Positions 33,948 through 46,746 of a DNA stretch of 64,000 nucleotides are shown here, in pieces. This DNA is from Sutcliffiella halmapala (GTDB taxonomy: Bacteria > Bacillota > Bacilli > Bacillales > Bacillaceae_I), in the NCBI RefSeq assembly GCF_002019665.1, contig NZ_KV917375.1, positions 3,018,702 through 3,082,701 on the forward strand, in the 5' to 3' direction. The notes below the pieces were generated by a model that had not been told where the DNA came from, ran no database searches, and worked only from the letters and a program-made list of their open reading frames with translations. A program made the position numbers and the translations under genes. Positions within the stretch are counted from its first letter, which is position 1; every line of letters begins with the position of its first letter.

Positions 33948-34394
33948 TTAAGCTTTTAAATTATCTCTTATTCTATCCAAAAGAGCGAGACACTGTTCTA
34001 CTTCAATTTGCGGTAAATCTTTCGTCGCATCTTTAATTGTTTGCATGGCTATAGAGGTTAGTTCCTCTTCCTTGCGTTTCGCCTCTTCTGTTAAATAGAT
34101 TAAATTTATTCTGGCATCTGTCGGATGAGCGACTCGTTTCACTAAACCTCTTTTTATCATATTATCTATTAAACGAGATACACTTGGTTGATCTCTTTCG
34201 TTTAATTCTGCAATTTTATTTTGAGTTAATCCGTCTGTTTCATATAATCTACTTAAAATTTGCCATTGTTCATGAGTAACCGGAAAATTTTTGTCTTTAA
34301 AATGCTGGTTAATCCGATTATTCATTAAACGCGAAGCATGAAACAGCTTATACCCAAGGGAATCATCCAACAAATATTCTTTATCCTGATTCAT
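33948..34394 (-). CDS. MarR-family transcriptional regulator
   Basis: A 148-residue winged-helix regulator: dimerisation helices at both ends, recognition region GLTQNKIAELNERDQPSVSR, wing VKRVAHPTDARINLIYLTEE. The longest frame starts at 34451, but GGGAG lies 8 nt before ATG 34394 and the upstream part overlaps the promoter. Its own upstream region carries an 18-bp palindrome, repeated twice between this gene and the siderophore operon, so it may control both. That is inference from site similarity. The ligand is unknown; MarR proteins answer to phenolic compounds or oxidants, and catechol siderophores are phenolic. Confidence 0.88.
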   Translation of the reverse strand: MNQDKEYLLDDSLGYKLFHASRLMNNRINQHFKDKNFPVTHEQWQILSRLYETDGLTQNKIAELNERDQPSVSRLIDNMIKRGLVKRVAHPTDARINLIYLTEEAKRKEEELTSIAMQTIKDATKDLPQIEVEQCLALLDRIRDNLKA

Positions 34395-34436
34395 TCTATC
34401 ACTCCCAAAAGTTATCTCTTTCATCGTACTGATAAA

Positions 34437-34454
34437 TACTTGTTTATGCAAGTA
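34437..34454. promoter_or_regulatory. MarR-type operator candidate 1 (autoregulatory)
   Basis: TACTTGTTTATGCAAGTA, an inverted repeat with perfect 6-bp arms (TACTTG/CAAGTA), 43-60 nt upstream of the MarR start codon and over its presumed -10 region. Confidence 0.6.
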
Positions 34455-34502
34455 TGTTTTGCAACTTGTCCATTTTCCTTCTCAGTACTTCACATGTCTA
34501 CG

Positions 34503-34548
34503 ATAAAAAATCTAGGAGTCGCCCTTATAAAAGGGCAACTCCTAGATT
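34503..34548 (-). terminator. Terminator of the DUF2812/PadR unit
   Basis: AATCTAGGAGT..GCCCTT (34509-34526) pairs with AAGGGC..ACTCCTAGATT (34531-34548). A T-run follows on the minus strand. The stop codon TAG of the DUF2812 gene is inside the stem. Confidence 0.85.
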
Positions 34549-35696
34549 AGTTGTTGTTTTAATCTCCTATAATAAAGCCACGGCCTAACAGTGAAAGAGC
34601 AAAAAGCGCAGAGACAGATGAAAAACACTAGTGATGTCCATAAAGTGATCATATCTTGCATGAAAAAAACCATCATTCCTACATTAAAGAGATACAGGAG
34701 AATCACCGGTAAAAACATACAGGTGTATGTAATAGATACTTTTCGAGCATGTTTTAAAATATGAGTAGGATCACTATAAAGTTGTGGTTTTTCCTCCCCC
34801 TTCCCATACTCTCGACTCCAAATTGTCCATTTTTGCAAAGATCCAAAAGAACCAAAAACTTTTTTCCATCCTGCATCTTGATGAATCGCGACATAGCTTT
34901 CATCAGAAAAAGTTTGATAGTCTGCACAATAGCTTACTTGTCGTGATTCGCCTTTTAAGAAATAAAAAGTTGTACCCATTCTATTCACACGGTATAAGTT
35001 AAATCCTTGCAGTTCCATTTGCTCAAGCCATTTTTCAAGCTTATCAGGACCGTACATCCAGGCTATTTTTCTCTTTTTCACAATTTCACCTTGTGGTTTC
35101 CATTCCTTTTCGTTAACTTTTTCTACCGAATTAGAAGATTGTGTTTCAGCTTCCTTCATTCTATTAATTAACAGCTTACTAGAACCATAGATTTTTAACA
35201 TAGAGAATAAGGAAAGTAAATAGATAGCAATACAGATAGTTAAAAGTGTATAAGTAATGATCCAAAGTGGGCTTTCCACTACTTCTCCTTCCGAACTAAA
35301 ACCAATAATTAATACATTGTTTACTACTAAACCTGTTAAAAATGCGACGATACCAAAGAAAACATAAAAATGATAGCTATTTCTTTTCATAATGGCATCT
35401 CGTGCAGGAAGCAACTTGATTTCCTGTGCGGGCTTTTCATTACTCATAACAGCCCATTTTCCGCTTGCAAAAATTTTAGTCCAACCTTCACCCACTAATG
35501 TTTGGGATAATCCCACACCTTGAAGCTTATCATAGACGAAACGATAGGTGAGAAGCATAGGAGGTGCTTTCACAAAATAAAAACAGCGAGTAGTTCGATT
35601 CAGTTTGACAAACAAATAACCTAGAGCTGCCATAGCAGATAACCATTCCTCTGTTTTATTCACATCATAGCTCCATAAAGGCCTAAACTTTTTCAT
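34542..35696 (-). CDS. Tandem DUF2812 membrane protein
   Basis: A 384-residue protein with an internal duplication. Each half has a cytoplasmic DUF2812 domain (WSYDVNKTEEWLSAMAALGY in the first, MYGPDKLEKWLEQMELQGF in the second; also WTKIFASGKWAVMS and WKKVFGSFGSLQKWTIWS). A pair of membrane helices follows each (about 105-165 and 325-375). DUF2812 genes are regularly next to a PadR regulator, as here with a 4-nt overlap. The protein is thought to act with the regulator at the membrane, but the function is not known. Confidence 0.85.
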   Translation of the reverse strand: MKKFRPLWSYDVNKTEEWLSAMAALGYLFVKLNRTTRCFYFVKAPPMLLTYRFVYDKLQGVGLSQTLVGEGWTKIFASGKWAVMSNEKPAQEIKLLPARDAIMKRNSYHFYVFFGIVAFLTGLVVNNVLIIGFSSEGEVVESPLWIITYTLLTICIAIYLLSLFSMLKIYGSSKLLINRMKEAETQSSNSVEKVNEKEWKPQGEIVKKRKIAWMYGPDKLEKWLEQMELQGFNLYRVNRMGTTFYFLKGESRQVSYCADYQTFSDESYVAIHQDAGWKKVFGSFGSLQKWTIWSREYGKGEEKPQLYSDPTHILKHARKVSITYTCMFLPVILLYLFNVGMMVFFMQDMITLWTSLVFFICLCAFCSFTVRPWLYYRRLKQQLI

Positions 35697-36034
35697 TGAA
35701 ATTCCCCCTCATACATTAGTGCATTTTCGTGTAATTCTTTCAATCTCGCTATCTCTACAGAAATTAACTTCTTTCCTACTTCTGTCACTTCGTATACTGT
35801 TTTTCGGTCCTCATCTGCAAAGACTGTAATAATCCCGTCTTTTTGCATTTTCGTTAAGGTGCCATAGACCGTCCCAGACCCTAAGCGGAGTCTTTCTCCT
35901 GAAATATCCTCTACATGCTTCACAATCCCATATCCATGTCTTGGTTTTGTTAAGGATAATAAAATATAAAAAGCAGTTTCTGTCATTGGTATGTATTTTT
36001 TCAATACTTTTTCTATGTCCAATTTCTTCACCAC
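35693..36034 (-). CDS. PadR-family transcriptional regulator
   Basis: A 113-residue winged-helix protein: TETAFYILLSLTKPRHGYGI, RLRLGSGTVYGTLTKMQKDG and TVYEVTEVGKKLISVE are the conserved PadR blocks. It is the short PadR-s1-like type with a brief C-terminal helix. It sits directly before the DUF2812 gene and overlaps it, so it probably represses its own unit. An (A7C)5 tandem repeat lies about 110-150 nt upstream of its start codon. Confidence 0.88.
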   Translation of the reverse strand: MVKKLDIEKVLKKYIPMTETAFYILLSLTKPRHGYGIVKHVEDISGERLRLGSGTVYGTLTKMQKDGIITVFADEDRKTVYEVTEVGKKLISVEIARLKELHENALMYEGEFQ

Positions 36035-36144
36035 CTCTACTTCAATGGTATTCGTTTATTTTTATATCACAATAAAACATGTCATACCATGACTATATCA
36101 CGACGCGACTTATTTTACAATCATTTTCCATTATTGGAATCACT

Positions 36145-36184
36145 GTTTTTTTGTTTTTTTGTTTTTTTGTTTTTTTGTTTTTTT
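36145..36184. repeat. Five-copy 8-bp tandem repeat (GTTTTTTT)5
   Basis: Five perfect copies of GTTTTTTT occupy 36145-36184, between the leuD terminator and the padR promoter region. Such homopolymer-rich repeats can change copy number by slippage. Confidence 0.9.
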
Positions 36185-36195
36185 ACGTTTTGTAT

Positions 36196-36230
36196 ACAAA
36201 AAAACCACCGTTCAACATAAGAACGGTGGT
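36196..36230 (-). terminator. Terminator of the ilv-leu operon
   Basis: ACCACCGTTC (36204-36213) and GAACGGTGGT (36221-36230) with a 7-nt loop, followed by a run of T on the minus strand. It lies 15 nt after the leuD stop. Confidence 0.9.
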
Positions 36231-36244
36231 TACTTGATCTGCTT

Positions 36245-36850
36245 TTATATAGTAGCTTCTACTAGCAATTTCCTAGTTTTTTCGTACTCTGAAATTTGCT
36301 TCGTATACATTTCTGTCAATCCGATATCGTCCAAGCCATTTAAGAGCATTTGCTTCCGATACGGATCTGCTTCAAATGAATAAATTGCGCCATCATCTGT
36401 TGTGATTTCTTGTTTCTCTAAATCAACGGTTACCACTAGTTTCCCAGATGTAGCCTTTTTAAATAGCTCCTCTACTTCACCTTCAGCCAATACAACTGGT
36501 AATATGCCGTTTTTAAAACAGTTATTATAGAAAATATCTGCAAAAGAAGGGGCAATTACGACCTTAATTCCATAATCCAGTATGGCCCAAGGTGCGTGTT
36601 CTCTTGAAGAACCACAGCCAAAGTTATTTCTCGCAAGTAGCACTGAAGATCCTTCGTATTTCTGCTGATTCATTACGAAGCTATCATTTGGTTTTCCCTC
36701 TTCATCAAATCGCCAGTCGTAAAATAAAAATTGCCCAAATCCCGTTCTCTCAATTCTTTTTAAAAATTGCTTTGGAATAATTTGATCGGTATCGACATTT
36801 GCCTTATCTAGCGGAATTATCCTTCCGACATGAGTGATAAGTGGTTCCAT
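36245..36850 (-). CDS. leuD: 3-isopropylmalate dehydratase small subunit
   Basis: A 201-residue small subunit of isopropylmalate isomerase in leucine synthesis. It carries the swivel domain motifs DKANVDTDQIIPKQFLKRI, FGCGSSREHAPWAILDYGI and FYNNCFKNGILPV. It forms a heterodimer with LeuC. It is the last gene of the nine-gene ilv-leu operon and shares a base with the leuC stop (36850), so translation is coupled. Length is normal. Confidence 0.96.
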   Translation of the reverse strand: MEPLITHVGRIIPLDKANVDTDQIIPKQFLKRIERTGFGQFLFYDWRFDEEGKPNDSFVMNQQKYEGSSVLLARNNFGCGSSREHAPWAILDYGIKVVIAPSFADIFYNNCFKNGILPVVLAEGEVEELFKKATSGKLVVTVDLEKQEITTDDGAIYSFEADPYRKQMLLNGLDDIGLTEMYTKQISEYEKTRKLLVEATI

Positions 36851-38271
36851 TAAACAACCTCCTCTCTTTCATATCGAAGTTCTCCTACATTTACAAAGTG
36901 ACCTGCAATGGCTGCCGCAGCTGCCATTGCTGGACTAACAAGGTGCGTGCGAGAGCCTCTACCTTGGCGTCCTTCAAAGTTGCGATTTGAGGTCGATGCA
37001 CACCTTTTTCCTGAAGGCACGACATCTGGATTCATGCTTAAGCACATGCTACAACCTGCTTCTCTCCACTCAAATCCTGCTTGTAAAAAGATTTCGTGTA
37101 AACCTTCTGCTTCTGCTTGTTGCTTTACTTTTTTCGAACCCGGGACGACGAGTGCTGTGACATTTGGCGCAATTGCTCTACCTTTTACAATCTCAGCAGC
37201 TTGGCGTAAATCCTCAATCCGTGAGTTCGTACAGGAACCTATAAAGACATAGTCAATCGCAATATCTGAAATTCTCATCCCTGGTGTTAATCCCATATAT
37301 TCAATTGCCAGTGCAACAGATTTTTTCTCTGTTTCGTTTTGGATAGCAGCTGGATTTGGAACCCTACCCGTTACTGGAGAACCCATGGAGGGATTGGTTC
37401 CCCAAGTAACTTGTGGTTCCAAATTAGTAATGTCAAATTCCATTACTTTATCATAAACTGCTTCATCATCAGTTCTTAACGCAAACCACTCGACTTCTGC
37501 AATGTCTCTATCTTCACCAGTAGGAGCATATTTTCTTCCCTTCAAATAAGAAAAGGTCGTTTCGTCTGGTGCAATTAAACCAGCACGAGCACCTGCTTCA
37601 ATAGACATATTACATACTGTCATTCGTTCTTCCATTGACATATCTCGTACCACTTGACCAGTAAATTCAAGGACGTATCCTGTTCCAAAGGCTGTGCCAT
37701 GCTTGGCAATCACAGCTAAAATGATATCCTTTGCAGAGACACCTAATGGTCGAGTTCCTTTAAAATCTAGCTTTAATGTTTTCGGTTTTGTTTGCCATAG
37801 ACACTGGGTGGCAAGTACATGCTCAACTTCACTTGTACCAATACCAAATGCCAACGCGCCGAAAGCTCCATGTGTAGAGGTATGACTATCTCCACAGACA
37901 ATGGTTTTACCTGGTAACGTAAGACCAAGCTCGGGTCCAATAACATGGACAATCCCTTGGTCTGCACTATTTAAATCTGCTAATGTTATCCCGAATTCTC
38001 GGCAGTTTACTTCTAGCGTACTCATCTGTTTTGCTGCAATTTCGTCTGTGACATGAAAAGGATTAACCGTAGGCACATTATGATCCATCGTTGCAAAGGT
38101 CAGGTTTGGCTGTCTTACTTTTCGTCTGTTTAAGCGCAAACCTTCAAATGCTTGAGGTGATGTGACCTCATGGACCAAATGCAAATCGATGTAGAGTAAG
38201 CTTGGTTTATTCTCTTCTTTTACCACAATATGTTTATCCCATATTTTTTCAAACAACGTTCTTGGTTGCAT
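36850..38271 (-). CDS. leuC: 3-isopropylmalate dehydratase large subunit
   Basis: A 473-residue aconitase-family subunit that isomerises 2- to 3-isopropylmalate. 4Fe-4S cluster cysteines are seen in [14 protein letters not shown] and in [34 protein letters not shown] is the conserved substrate region. The longest frame starts at 38388 and runs back over the leuB end; ATG 38271 ([14 protein letters not shown]) has AAGGTGA 6 nt upstream and is the family-typical start. It works with LeuD. Confidence 0.96.
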   Translation of the reverse strand: MQPRTLFEKIWDKHIVVKEENKPSLLYIDLHLVHEVTSPQAFEGLRLNRRKVRQPNLTFATMDHNVPTVNPFHVTDEIAAKQMSTLEVNCREFGITLADLNSADQGIVHVIGPELGLTLPGKTIVCGDSHTSTHGAFGALAFGIGTSEVEHVLATQCLWQTKPKTLKLDFKGTRPLGVSAKDIILAVIAKHGTAFGTGYVLEFTGQVVRDMSMEERMTVCNMSIEAGARAGLIAPDETTFSYLKGRKYAPTGEDRDIAEVEWFALRTDDEAVYDKVMEFDITNLEPQVTWGTNPSMGSPVTGRVPNPAAIQNETEKKSVALAIEYMGLTPGMRISDIAIDYVFIGSCTNSRIEDLRQAAEIVKGRAIAPNVTALVVPGSKKVKQQAEAEGLHEIFLQAGFEWREAGCSMCLSMNPDVVPSGKRCASTSNRNFEGRQGRGSRTHLVSPAMAAAAAIAGHFVNVGELRYEREEVV

Positions 38272-38312
38272 GCCACTCACCTTCCGCATCATTTTTCCAA
38301 TCACTTCATCAA

Positions 38313-39400
38313 CTAGTTCTTGATAGTTGCTTTCAAATAGCTTCGCACTGCTTCGCCCATTTGTGACGTACATAACACTCTCTCCCATTCAGAACCAATA
38401 TCCTGTGTTCGATATCCTTGTTCAAGAGCTTTATCCACTGCTTGCTCCACAAGATTAGCCTCCTCTTCTAAACCGAGGGAATGTCTTAAAAGTAAGGCGG
38501 TTGATAAAATAGTAGCAAGTGGGTTCGCAACTTGTTTTCCAGCAATATCTGGTGCTGAACCGTGAATAGGTTCATATAGTCCAGGTCCACTAACACCTAA
38601 ACTAGCTGAAGGTAACATACCAAGTGACCCAGTGAGCATTGAGGCTTCATCGCTTAAAATATCACCAAACATATTTTCTGTCACAATCACATCAAATTGC
38701 CTTGGATTTCTAATCAATTGCATTGCCGCATTGTCGACTAGCATATGACTTAACTCCACATCTGGATAATCAACTGCGATCCGATTAGCCACTTCCCTCC
38801 AAAGTCGGCTACTTTCTAGCACATTCGCTTTATCAACGGAAGTAAGCTTTTTCTTACGCCCTTGGGCTAACTCAAAGCCTTTGCGAATAATGCGCTCCAT
38901 TTCTTTTTCTGTGTAAAAAAGAGTGTCGACAACTTCCACACCATTTTCCCCTACTCTTCGTTCTCGAGGTGTTCCAAAATAGATACCACCTGTAAGTTCA
39001 CGAACAATTAAAATATCCGTGTCCAAGACTACTTCTCTTTTTAAAGGTGAACTATGAATTAAGGAAGAAAATAGGGTAACCGGACGGAGGTTAGCGTAAA
39101 GTTGTAATGCTTTACGAATCCCAAGTAATCCTGTTTCCGGCTTCCGTACAGGTGGCTCGTTATCCCACTTGGGACCTCCAACGGCTCCTAATAGGACAGC
39201 ATCACTGCTTTTACAAAGTTCGATTGTTTCTCCCGGGAGAGGCGTTCCTACTTCGTCAACGGCAACTCCTCCGATTTTCCCGTATTTAAAATCGAATTGA
39301 TGATTATATTGTTTTCCTATCTCTTCTAGTAATAGAACGGCCTCTGTTACAACCTCTGGACCGATCCCATCACCAGGTAAAACAGCAATTTTATATCTAC

Positions 39401-39404
<4 letters not shown>
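38313..39404 (-). CDS. leuB: 3-isopropylmalate dehydrogenase
   Basis: A 363-residue NAD-dependent oxidative decarboxylase making 2-oxoisocaproate, the leucine keto acid. Seen motifs: [20 protein letters not shown], the arginine-bearing [16 protein letters not shown], and the metal/substrate region [27 protein letters not shown] followed by [16 protein letters not shown]. It overlaps the leuA stop by 4 nt. Length and motifs are normal. Confidence 0.97.
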
Positions 39405-42011
<2,607 letters not shown>

Positions 42012-42027
42012 TTACTTAATTTGGATA

Positions 42028-42043
42028 ATGGTGCCAGGCACCT
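42028..42043. repeat. GGTGCCAGGCACC palindrome, copy 2
   Basis: ATGGTGCCAGGCACCT, a perfect palindrome over GGTGCC-A-GGCACC, between ilvN and ilvC inside the operon. It is related to the elements at 9331 and 52961. Confidence 0.7.
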
Positions 42044-42073
42044 ATTTACATTTTTTGTAACATTTCATCACTA

Positions 42074-42331
42074 TTAATTGGTCAAGGCTATTTGTTCTGA
42101 GATGTCGGTTATTTGGATGACGTCGATTTGTTTGTCTAGTTGGAGTTTGATTTTTTCAACTTCATGTTCTTCTACCACGTTTACAACAATGGTCATGAGC
42201 GAAATAGAAGATTCATTTACAGGAGCTACTGCTAAACTTTCAATATTCAGGCCTTTTCTTAAAAATAAATTCGTTAATCGATTTAATACACCAAGTTGAT
42301 TGTTTACTAGTAAGGATAGGGTTCGTTTCAT
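42074..42331 (-). CDS. ilvN: Acetolactate synthase small regulatory subunit (short form)
   Basis: An 85-residue protein consisting essentially of one ACT domain: [20 protein letters not shown], then [16 protein letters not shown]. It gives valine feedback sensitivity to the IlvB catalytic subunit. B. subtilis IlvH is about 170 residues with a second C-terminal domain. Here the reading frame ends in a normal stop after the ACT domain, a length close to E. coli IlvN/IlvM. It overlaps the ilvB end by 4 nt. I see no leftover of the second domain in the gap that follows. Confidence 0.92.
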   Translation of the reverse strand: MKRTLSLLVNNQLGVLNRLTNLFLRKGLNIESLAVAPVNESSISLMTIVVNVVEEHEVEKIKLQLDKQIDVIQITDISEQIALTN

Positions 42332-44046
42332 GGCTTCACACCTTCCATTTCTTGAATTCCTTTACCTGGCGCGATCATTGGATACACATTTTCCATTGTT
42401 GTTACCCGACAATCTAACAAAAAGGCTTCATCCGTAGTGAGAGCCTCTGCAAATGCAACTCTAAATTCAGTCTCATTGCTGACCACTACACCTTTTATCC
42501 CGAATGCGTCCGCTAATTTCACATAATCCGGTTGGTTCGGAAGCAAGGATTCTGAATATCTTTCCTTATAGAAAAGTTGTTGCCATTGGCGCACCATCCC
42601 CATAGATTGGTTGTTTACTAGAACAACTTTAACCGGTAGTTTATATTCTTTTAATACAGCCAACTCCTGAAAGGTCATTTGGAACCCTGCATCTCCCAAA
42701 ATAGCAACTACTGTACCATCTTTATCTGCTACTTGTGCCCCAATTGCTGCAGGTAACCCAAAGCCCATCGTTCCAAGGCCACCTGATGTCACCCATTTGT
42801 CTGGAGCTTGAAAACCATGAAACTGTGCGGTCCACATTTGATGCTGACCTACGTCAGTTGTCAAAATCGCTTCTCCTTTAGATAGTTCGTGGACGATTTC
42901 AATTAGTCTTTGTGGCTTAAAGCTAACGCCATCCTCCACATACCATAATGGGTAATCTTCTTTCGATTGCAATAAATGAGCTAACCACTCACTCGTATCT
43001 CCGCCTTCCAAAGATTCTTCTAATAAGAGCTGTAATGATTTCGCTGCATCTCCTACTACTGGAAATTCTGTCGCAACATTTTTCCCGATTTCCGATGGAT
43101 CGATGTCAAAATGTACGACCTTCGCAAACTTCGCAAACTCTTTTAAATTTCCGGTTAAGCGGTCATCAAATCTTGCACCAATATTAATTAATAAATCCGC
43201 CTCATATAAAGCCATATTCGCGGTATATGTTCCATGCATTCCTGCCATCCCTAAGGACATAGGATGATCATGTGGAAAGCTTCCTAGGCCCAACAGTGTG
43301 TTAGCAACTGGGATTGTTGTTTTTGCTACTAATTCTTTTAAAAGATTACTAGCCTTGCTGTGGAGAACGCCTGCTCCTGCTAGAATAACTGGTTTCTTTG
43401 CCATTTTTATTGCTTGTGCGACTCTTTTTACTGCTTGAGGATCTGGTTCAGTCTGTAACTTATAGCCAGGTAAATGAACCTTTTTGGAATAATCATAGAT
43501 TCCTGGTGTAGCTGTAATATCTTTTGGAATATCAATTAATACCGGTCCCGGTCTTCCAGTGGATGCAATATGGAAAGCTTCCTTGATGATTCTCGGTAAC
43601 TCATTTACATCTTGCACTTGAAAATTATGCTTCGTAATTGGCATGGAAATTCCAAGAATTGGCGCCTCTTGAAATGCATCAGATCCGAGAACTTGGGAGT
43701 TGACTTGACCCGTAATTACGACTAGTGGCAAAGAATCCATCATGGCATCGGCAAGTCCTGTAACGATATTGGTTGCACCAGGACCTGATGTCGCTATCAC
43801 AACTCCTGGCTTACCTGTAATTCGAGCATAACCTTCTGCCGCATGAATCGCACCCTGTTCATGCCTTGTTAAAAGGTGTGGAATGCCTCCATCATATAGT
43901 GCGTCATAAATGTTTAAGACTGCTCCTCCAGGATAACCAAAGATCACTTCTACTTTTTCTTCCTTCAAAGCCTCTACAATCATGCCTGAACCAGTTAGTA
44001 CCCTTTGAGAGGCTGCTGCTACTCCACTTTTTTCAGCAGTTTTCAT
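42328..44046 (-). CDS. ilvB: Acetolactate synthase large subunit
   Basis: A 572-residue thiamine-diphosphate enzyme making acetolactate and acetohydroxybutyrate. The TPP-activating Glu is in [35 protein letters not shown] and the TPP/Mg motif [18 protein letters not shown] with [14 protein letters not shown] are present. ATG 44046 is preceded by AGGAGGT; the GTG at 44058 belongs to that binding site. It functions with the short IlvN. It lies 22 nt after ilvD. Confidence 0.97.
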   Translation of the reverse strand: MKTAEKSGVAAASQRVLTGSGMIVEALKEEKVEVIFGYPGGAVLNIYDALYDGGIPHLLTRHEQGAIHAAEGYARITGKPGVVIATSGPGATNIVTGLADAMMDSLPLVVITGQVNSQVLGSDAFQEAPILGISMPITKHNFQVQDVNELPRIIKEAFHIASTGRPGPVLIDIPKDITATPGIYDYSKKVHLPGYKLQTEPDPQAVKRVAQAIKMAKKPVILAGAGVLHSKASNLLKELVAKTTIPVANTLLGLGSFPHDHPMSLGMAGMHGTYTANMALYEADLLINIGARFDDRLTGNLKEFAKFAKVVHFDIDPSEIGKNVATEFPVVGDAAKSLQLLLEESLEGGDTSEWLAHLLQSKEDYPLWYVEDGVSFKPQRLIEIVHELSKGEAILTTDVGQHQMWTAQFHGFQAPDKWVTSGGLGTMGFGLPAAIGAQVADKDGTVVAILGDAGFQMTFQELAVLKEYKLPVKVVLVNNQSMGMVRQWQQLFYKERYSESLLPNQPDYVKLADAFGIKGVVVSNETEFRVAFAEALTTDEAFLLDCRVTTMENVYPMIAPGKGIQEMEGVKP

Positions 44047-44068
44047 TCGTTTCTCCACCTCCTGTTCC

Positions 44069-45736
44069 TTACACCTTTAAAACGCCACCTGTATTTGCTG
44101 ATGTAACTAACGCTGCATACCTTGCCAAATATCCACTTTTCACTTTTGATTCGGGTTTCTTCCAGTTGACTTTTCTCGCATTAAACTCTTCTGATTCCAC
44201 TAAAACATGAATGCTTCGTTTTTCTAAATCAATCTGTATCGTATCGCCGTTTTCTACAAAGGCGATAGGACCACCTTCAGCTGCTTCTGGCGAAATATGT
44301 CCAATAGATATACCACGTGTCGCTCCTGAAAATCTTCCATCTGTAATCAATGCCACTTTTGTCGATAACCCTCTACCAGCAATTGAGGAGGTTGGCGATA
44401 ACATTTCCGGCATTCCCGGTCCTCCTTTTGGACCCTCATAGCGAATCACTACTACATGACCTTCGCGAACCAAACCACTATCAATACCCTCTTGTGCTTC
44501 TTCTTGAGATTCAAAAATGATTGCCTCACCTGTGAACTTTTTGATGGAAGGATCTACTGCCCCTACTTTAATGACCCCACCATTTGGAGCTAGGTTTCCA
44601 AAAAGAATTGATAATCCACCAACAGGACTGTATGGATTCTCTTTTCTTCGAATTACTTGATCGTTAACAATCTCCGCATGATCCACAAGCTCTTGAATTG
44701 TTTGACCGGCAATCGTAGGACGGTTTGGATGGATTGCCCCTTCTATTTGACAAAGTTCTTTAATAATGGCGCTAACTCCTCCAGCCTCATGTACATCCTC
44801 CATGGAATAATCAGAAGCTGGACTTACCTTACATAAATATGGTACTTTTTCCGCAATTTTATTGATATCTTCAAGTCGATATTCAATTCCCGCCTCATGG
44901 GCAATGGCAAGTGTATGTAAAACCGTGTTTGTTGACCCACCCATCGCCATATCAAGCGCAAATGCATCATCGATGGCTTCTTTTGTAATAATATCTCGTG
45001 GTCTAATATCTTCTTCCACTAATCTCATCAAATGCTTTGCCGCATCTTTAATTAATTGTTTCCTGCCATCTGATGTTGCCACAATGGTACCGTTACCAGG
45101 TAGGGCCACTCCTAGCATTTCCATTAAGGTATTCATGGAATTAGCCGTGAACATTCCAGAACATGATCCACAAGTTGGACAGGCACTTGATTCAATTTCT
45201 AATAACTCTTCTCGACTCATCTTTCCTGATAAAACACTTCCTACTCCTTCAAACACAGATACTAGCGAAAGTGGTTCACCGTTTTTCGTTCTTCCAGCTT
45301 CCATCGGACCACCTGAAACAAATACTGCTGGAACATTGGTCCTCGCTGCTGCCATCAACATACCCGGTGTAATTTTGTCACAGTTTGGGATATAAAATAC
45401 ACCATCAAACCAGTGAGCATTAATTACTGTTTCTGCTGCATCTGCAATTAGTTCCCGACTTGGTAAGGAATATCGCATTCCGATATGTCCCATTGCGATT
45501 CCATCATCCACACCAATTGTGTTGAATTCGAAAGGTACACCGCCCGCTTCCCTAATTGCTTCCTTTACTACCTCGGCAAATTTATTTAAGTGCATATGTC
45601 CTGGAATAATATCGACATAAGAGTTACACACAGCGATAAATGGTTTATCCATATCTTCAGGCTTTACTCCCGCCGCATATAACAAACTGCGGTGGGGAGC
45701 ACGATCAATACCTCTTTTGATAGTATTACTTCTCAT
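44069..45736 (-). CDS. ilvD: Dihydroxy-acid dehydratase
   Basis: A 555-residue Fe-S dehydratase making the keto acids of valine and isoleucine. Cluster ligands are seen in [14 protein letters not shown] and [20 protein letters not shown]. The C-terminal [15 protein letters not shown] and [20 protein letters not shown] are family hallmarks. It is the second gene of the operon, 33 nt after ilvE. Length is normal. Confidence 0.97.
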   Translation of the reverse strand: MRSNTIKRGIDRAPHRSLLYAAGVKPEDMDKPFIAVCNSYVDIIPGHMHLNKFAEVVKEAIREAGGVPFEFNTIGVDDGIAMGHIGMRYSLPSRELIADAAETVINAHWFDGVFYIPNCDKITPGMLMAAARTNVPAVFVSGGPMEAGRTKNGEPLSLVSVFEGVGSVLSGKMSREELLEIESSACPTCGSCSGMFTANSMNTLMEMLGVALPGNGTIVATSDGRKQLIKDAAKHLMRLVEEDIRPRDIITKEAIDDAFALDMAMGGSTNTVLHTLAIAHEAGIEYRLEDINKIAEKVPYLCKVSPASDYSMEDVHEAGGVSAIIKELCQIEGAIHPNRPTIAGQTIQELVDHAEIVNDQVIRRKENPYSPVGGLSILFGNLAPNGGVIKVGAVDPSIKKFTGEAIIFESQEEAQEGIDSGLVREGHVVVIRYEGPKGGPGMPEMLSPTSSIAGRGLSTKVALITDGRFSGATRGISIGHISPEAAEGGPIAFVENGDTIQIDLEKRSIHVLVESEEFNARKVNWKKPESKVKSGYLARYAALVTSANTGGVLKV

Positions 45737-45769
45737 TTTCTACTCACTCCTAAATTTGGGTTACTCATG

Positions 45770-46675
45770 TTAGCCTACTTGGTATTTACTACCTTCTGGA
45801 TAAACCTTTACGCCATCCTCTACAACAAGCTTTCGGAAATGGTTTAATAGATTATGTGTTTCAGAACCTGGTTTTCCGTCTGCAATAACTCTTCCATCAA
45901 GACTTATTACAGGTATAACTTCAGCTGCAGTCCCTGTTAAGAAGACTTCATCCGCCACATATACATCATGTCTTGTAAATGGTTCTTCACGAACGTCATA
46001 TCCTAATTGTTGAGCAAGATCGATGATAGCATTTCTTGTGATTCCTTCTAATGCTCCGACATAACTTGGTGGCGTTAAGAGTTTCTTGCCTTTTAGGATG
46101 AAGATGTTTTGACCAGAACCTTCTGCTACATAACCTTCTGTGTTAAGAGTTAGTGCTTCATTCGCACCAGCCAAATTGGCTTCCGCTTTTACCATGATGT
46201 TATTCAAGTAGTTTAAAGATTTTACTTTCGGGCTTAGAATATCTGGACGGTTTCTGCGAGTTGGTACCGTCACCATGCTAATTCCAACGTCATACAAGTC
46301 TTTTTGGAAAAGAGCAAGTTGCTCAGCAATGACAATTAAATTGGGGTTTAGGCATTTTGAAGGGTCTAGACCCAGATCGCCAACACCTCTTGAAACGACT
46401 AAACGAATATATGCTGTATCAAATAATTCGTTCTTCTGAAGCGTTTCTACGACAATCTCCTCTAGCTCAGAAATGGTATAGGGGATATGCAAAAGAATTG
46501 ATCTTGCAGAATCATATAGTCTCTCTAGATGTTCTTTTAAACGGAATACATTGCCGTTGTACATTCGGATTCCTTCAAATACTCCATCTCCATATAGAAA
46601 CCCGTGGTCATATACAGATACAGTAGCCTTCTCTTTTTCTACTAATTGCCCATTCATATAGATGTATCTACACAT
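45770..46675 (-). CDS. ilvE: Branched-chain amino acid aminotransferase
   Basis: A 301-residue PLP enzyme (fold type IV) performing the last transamination to Ile, Leu and Val. GDGVFEGIRMYNG is near the start. The PLP lysine is in SPKVKSLNYLNNIM. EGSGQNIFILKG and DEVFLTGTAAEVIPV are conserved. It is the first gene of the operon, behind GAGGAG and a riboswitch-containing leader. Promoter-proximal ilvE differs from B. subtilis, where the operon begins with ilvB. Confidence 0.96.
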   Translation of the reverse strand: MCRYIYMNGQLVEKEKATVSVYDHGFLYGDGVFEGIRMYNGNVFRLKEHLERLYDSARSILLHIPYTISELEEIVVETLQKNELFDTAYIRLVVSRGVGDLGLDPSKCLNPNLIVIAEQLALFQKDLYDVGISMVTVPTRRNRPDILSPKVKSLNYLNNIMVKAEANLAGANEALTLNTEGYVAEGSGQNIFILKGKKLLTPPSYVGALEGITRNAIIDLAQQLGYDVREEPFTRHDVYVADEVFLTGTAAEVIPVISLDGRVIADGKPGSETHNLLNHFRKLVVEDGVKVYPEGSKYQVG

Positions 46676-46746
46676 ACTTAATCTCCTCTTTCTCTGTTTT
46701 ATTATTCGAATATTCTGATAAATGAACTTTTAAAATTTGCCCCTTC

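Noticed and set aside
36145-36184. CRISPR-like or short direct repeat array
   Set aside because: The units are 8 bp without spacers, so it is a simple tandem repeat; no CRISPR array exists in the window.
44862-45395. 177-codon plus-strand ORF opposite ilvD
   Set aside because: It is a mirror frame of a highly conserved gene, lacks a binding site and has a low-complexity serine/isoleucine-rich translation.
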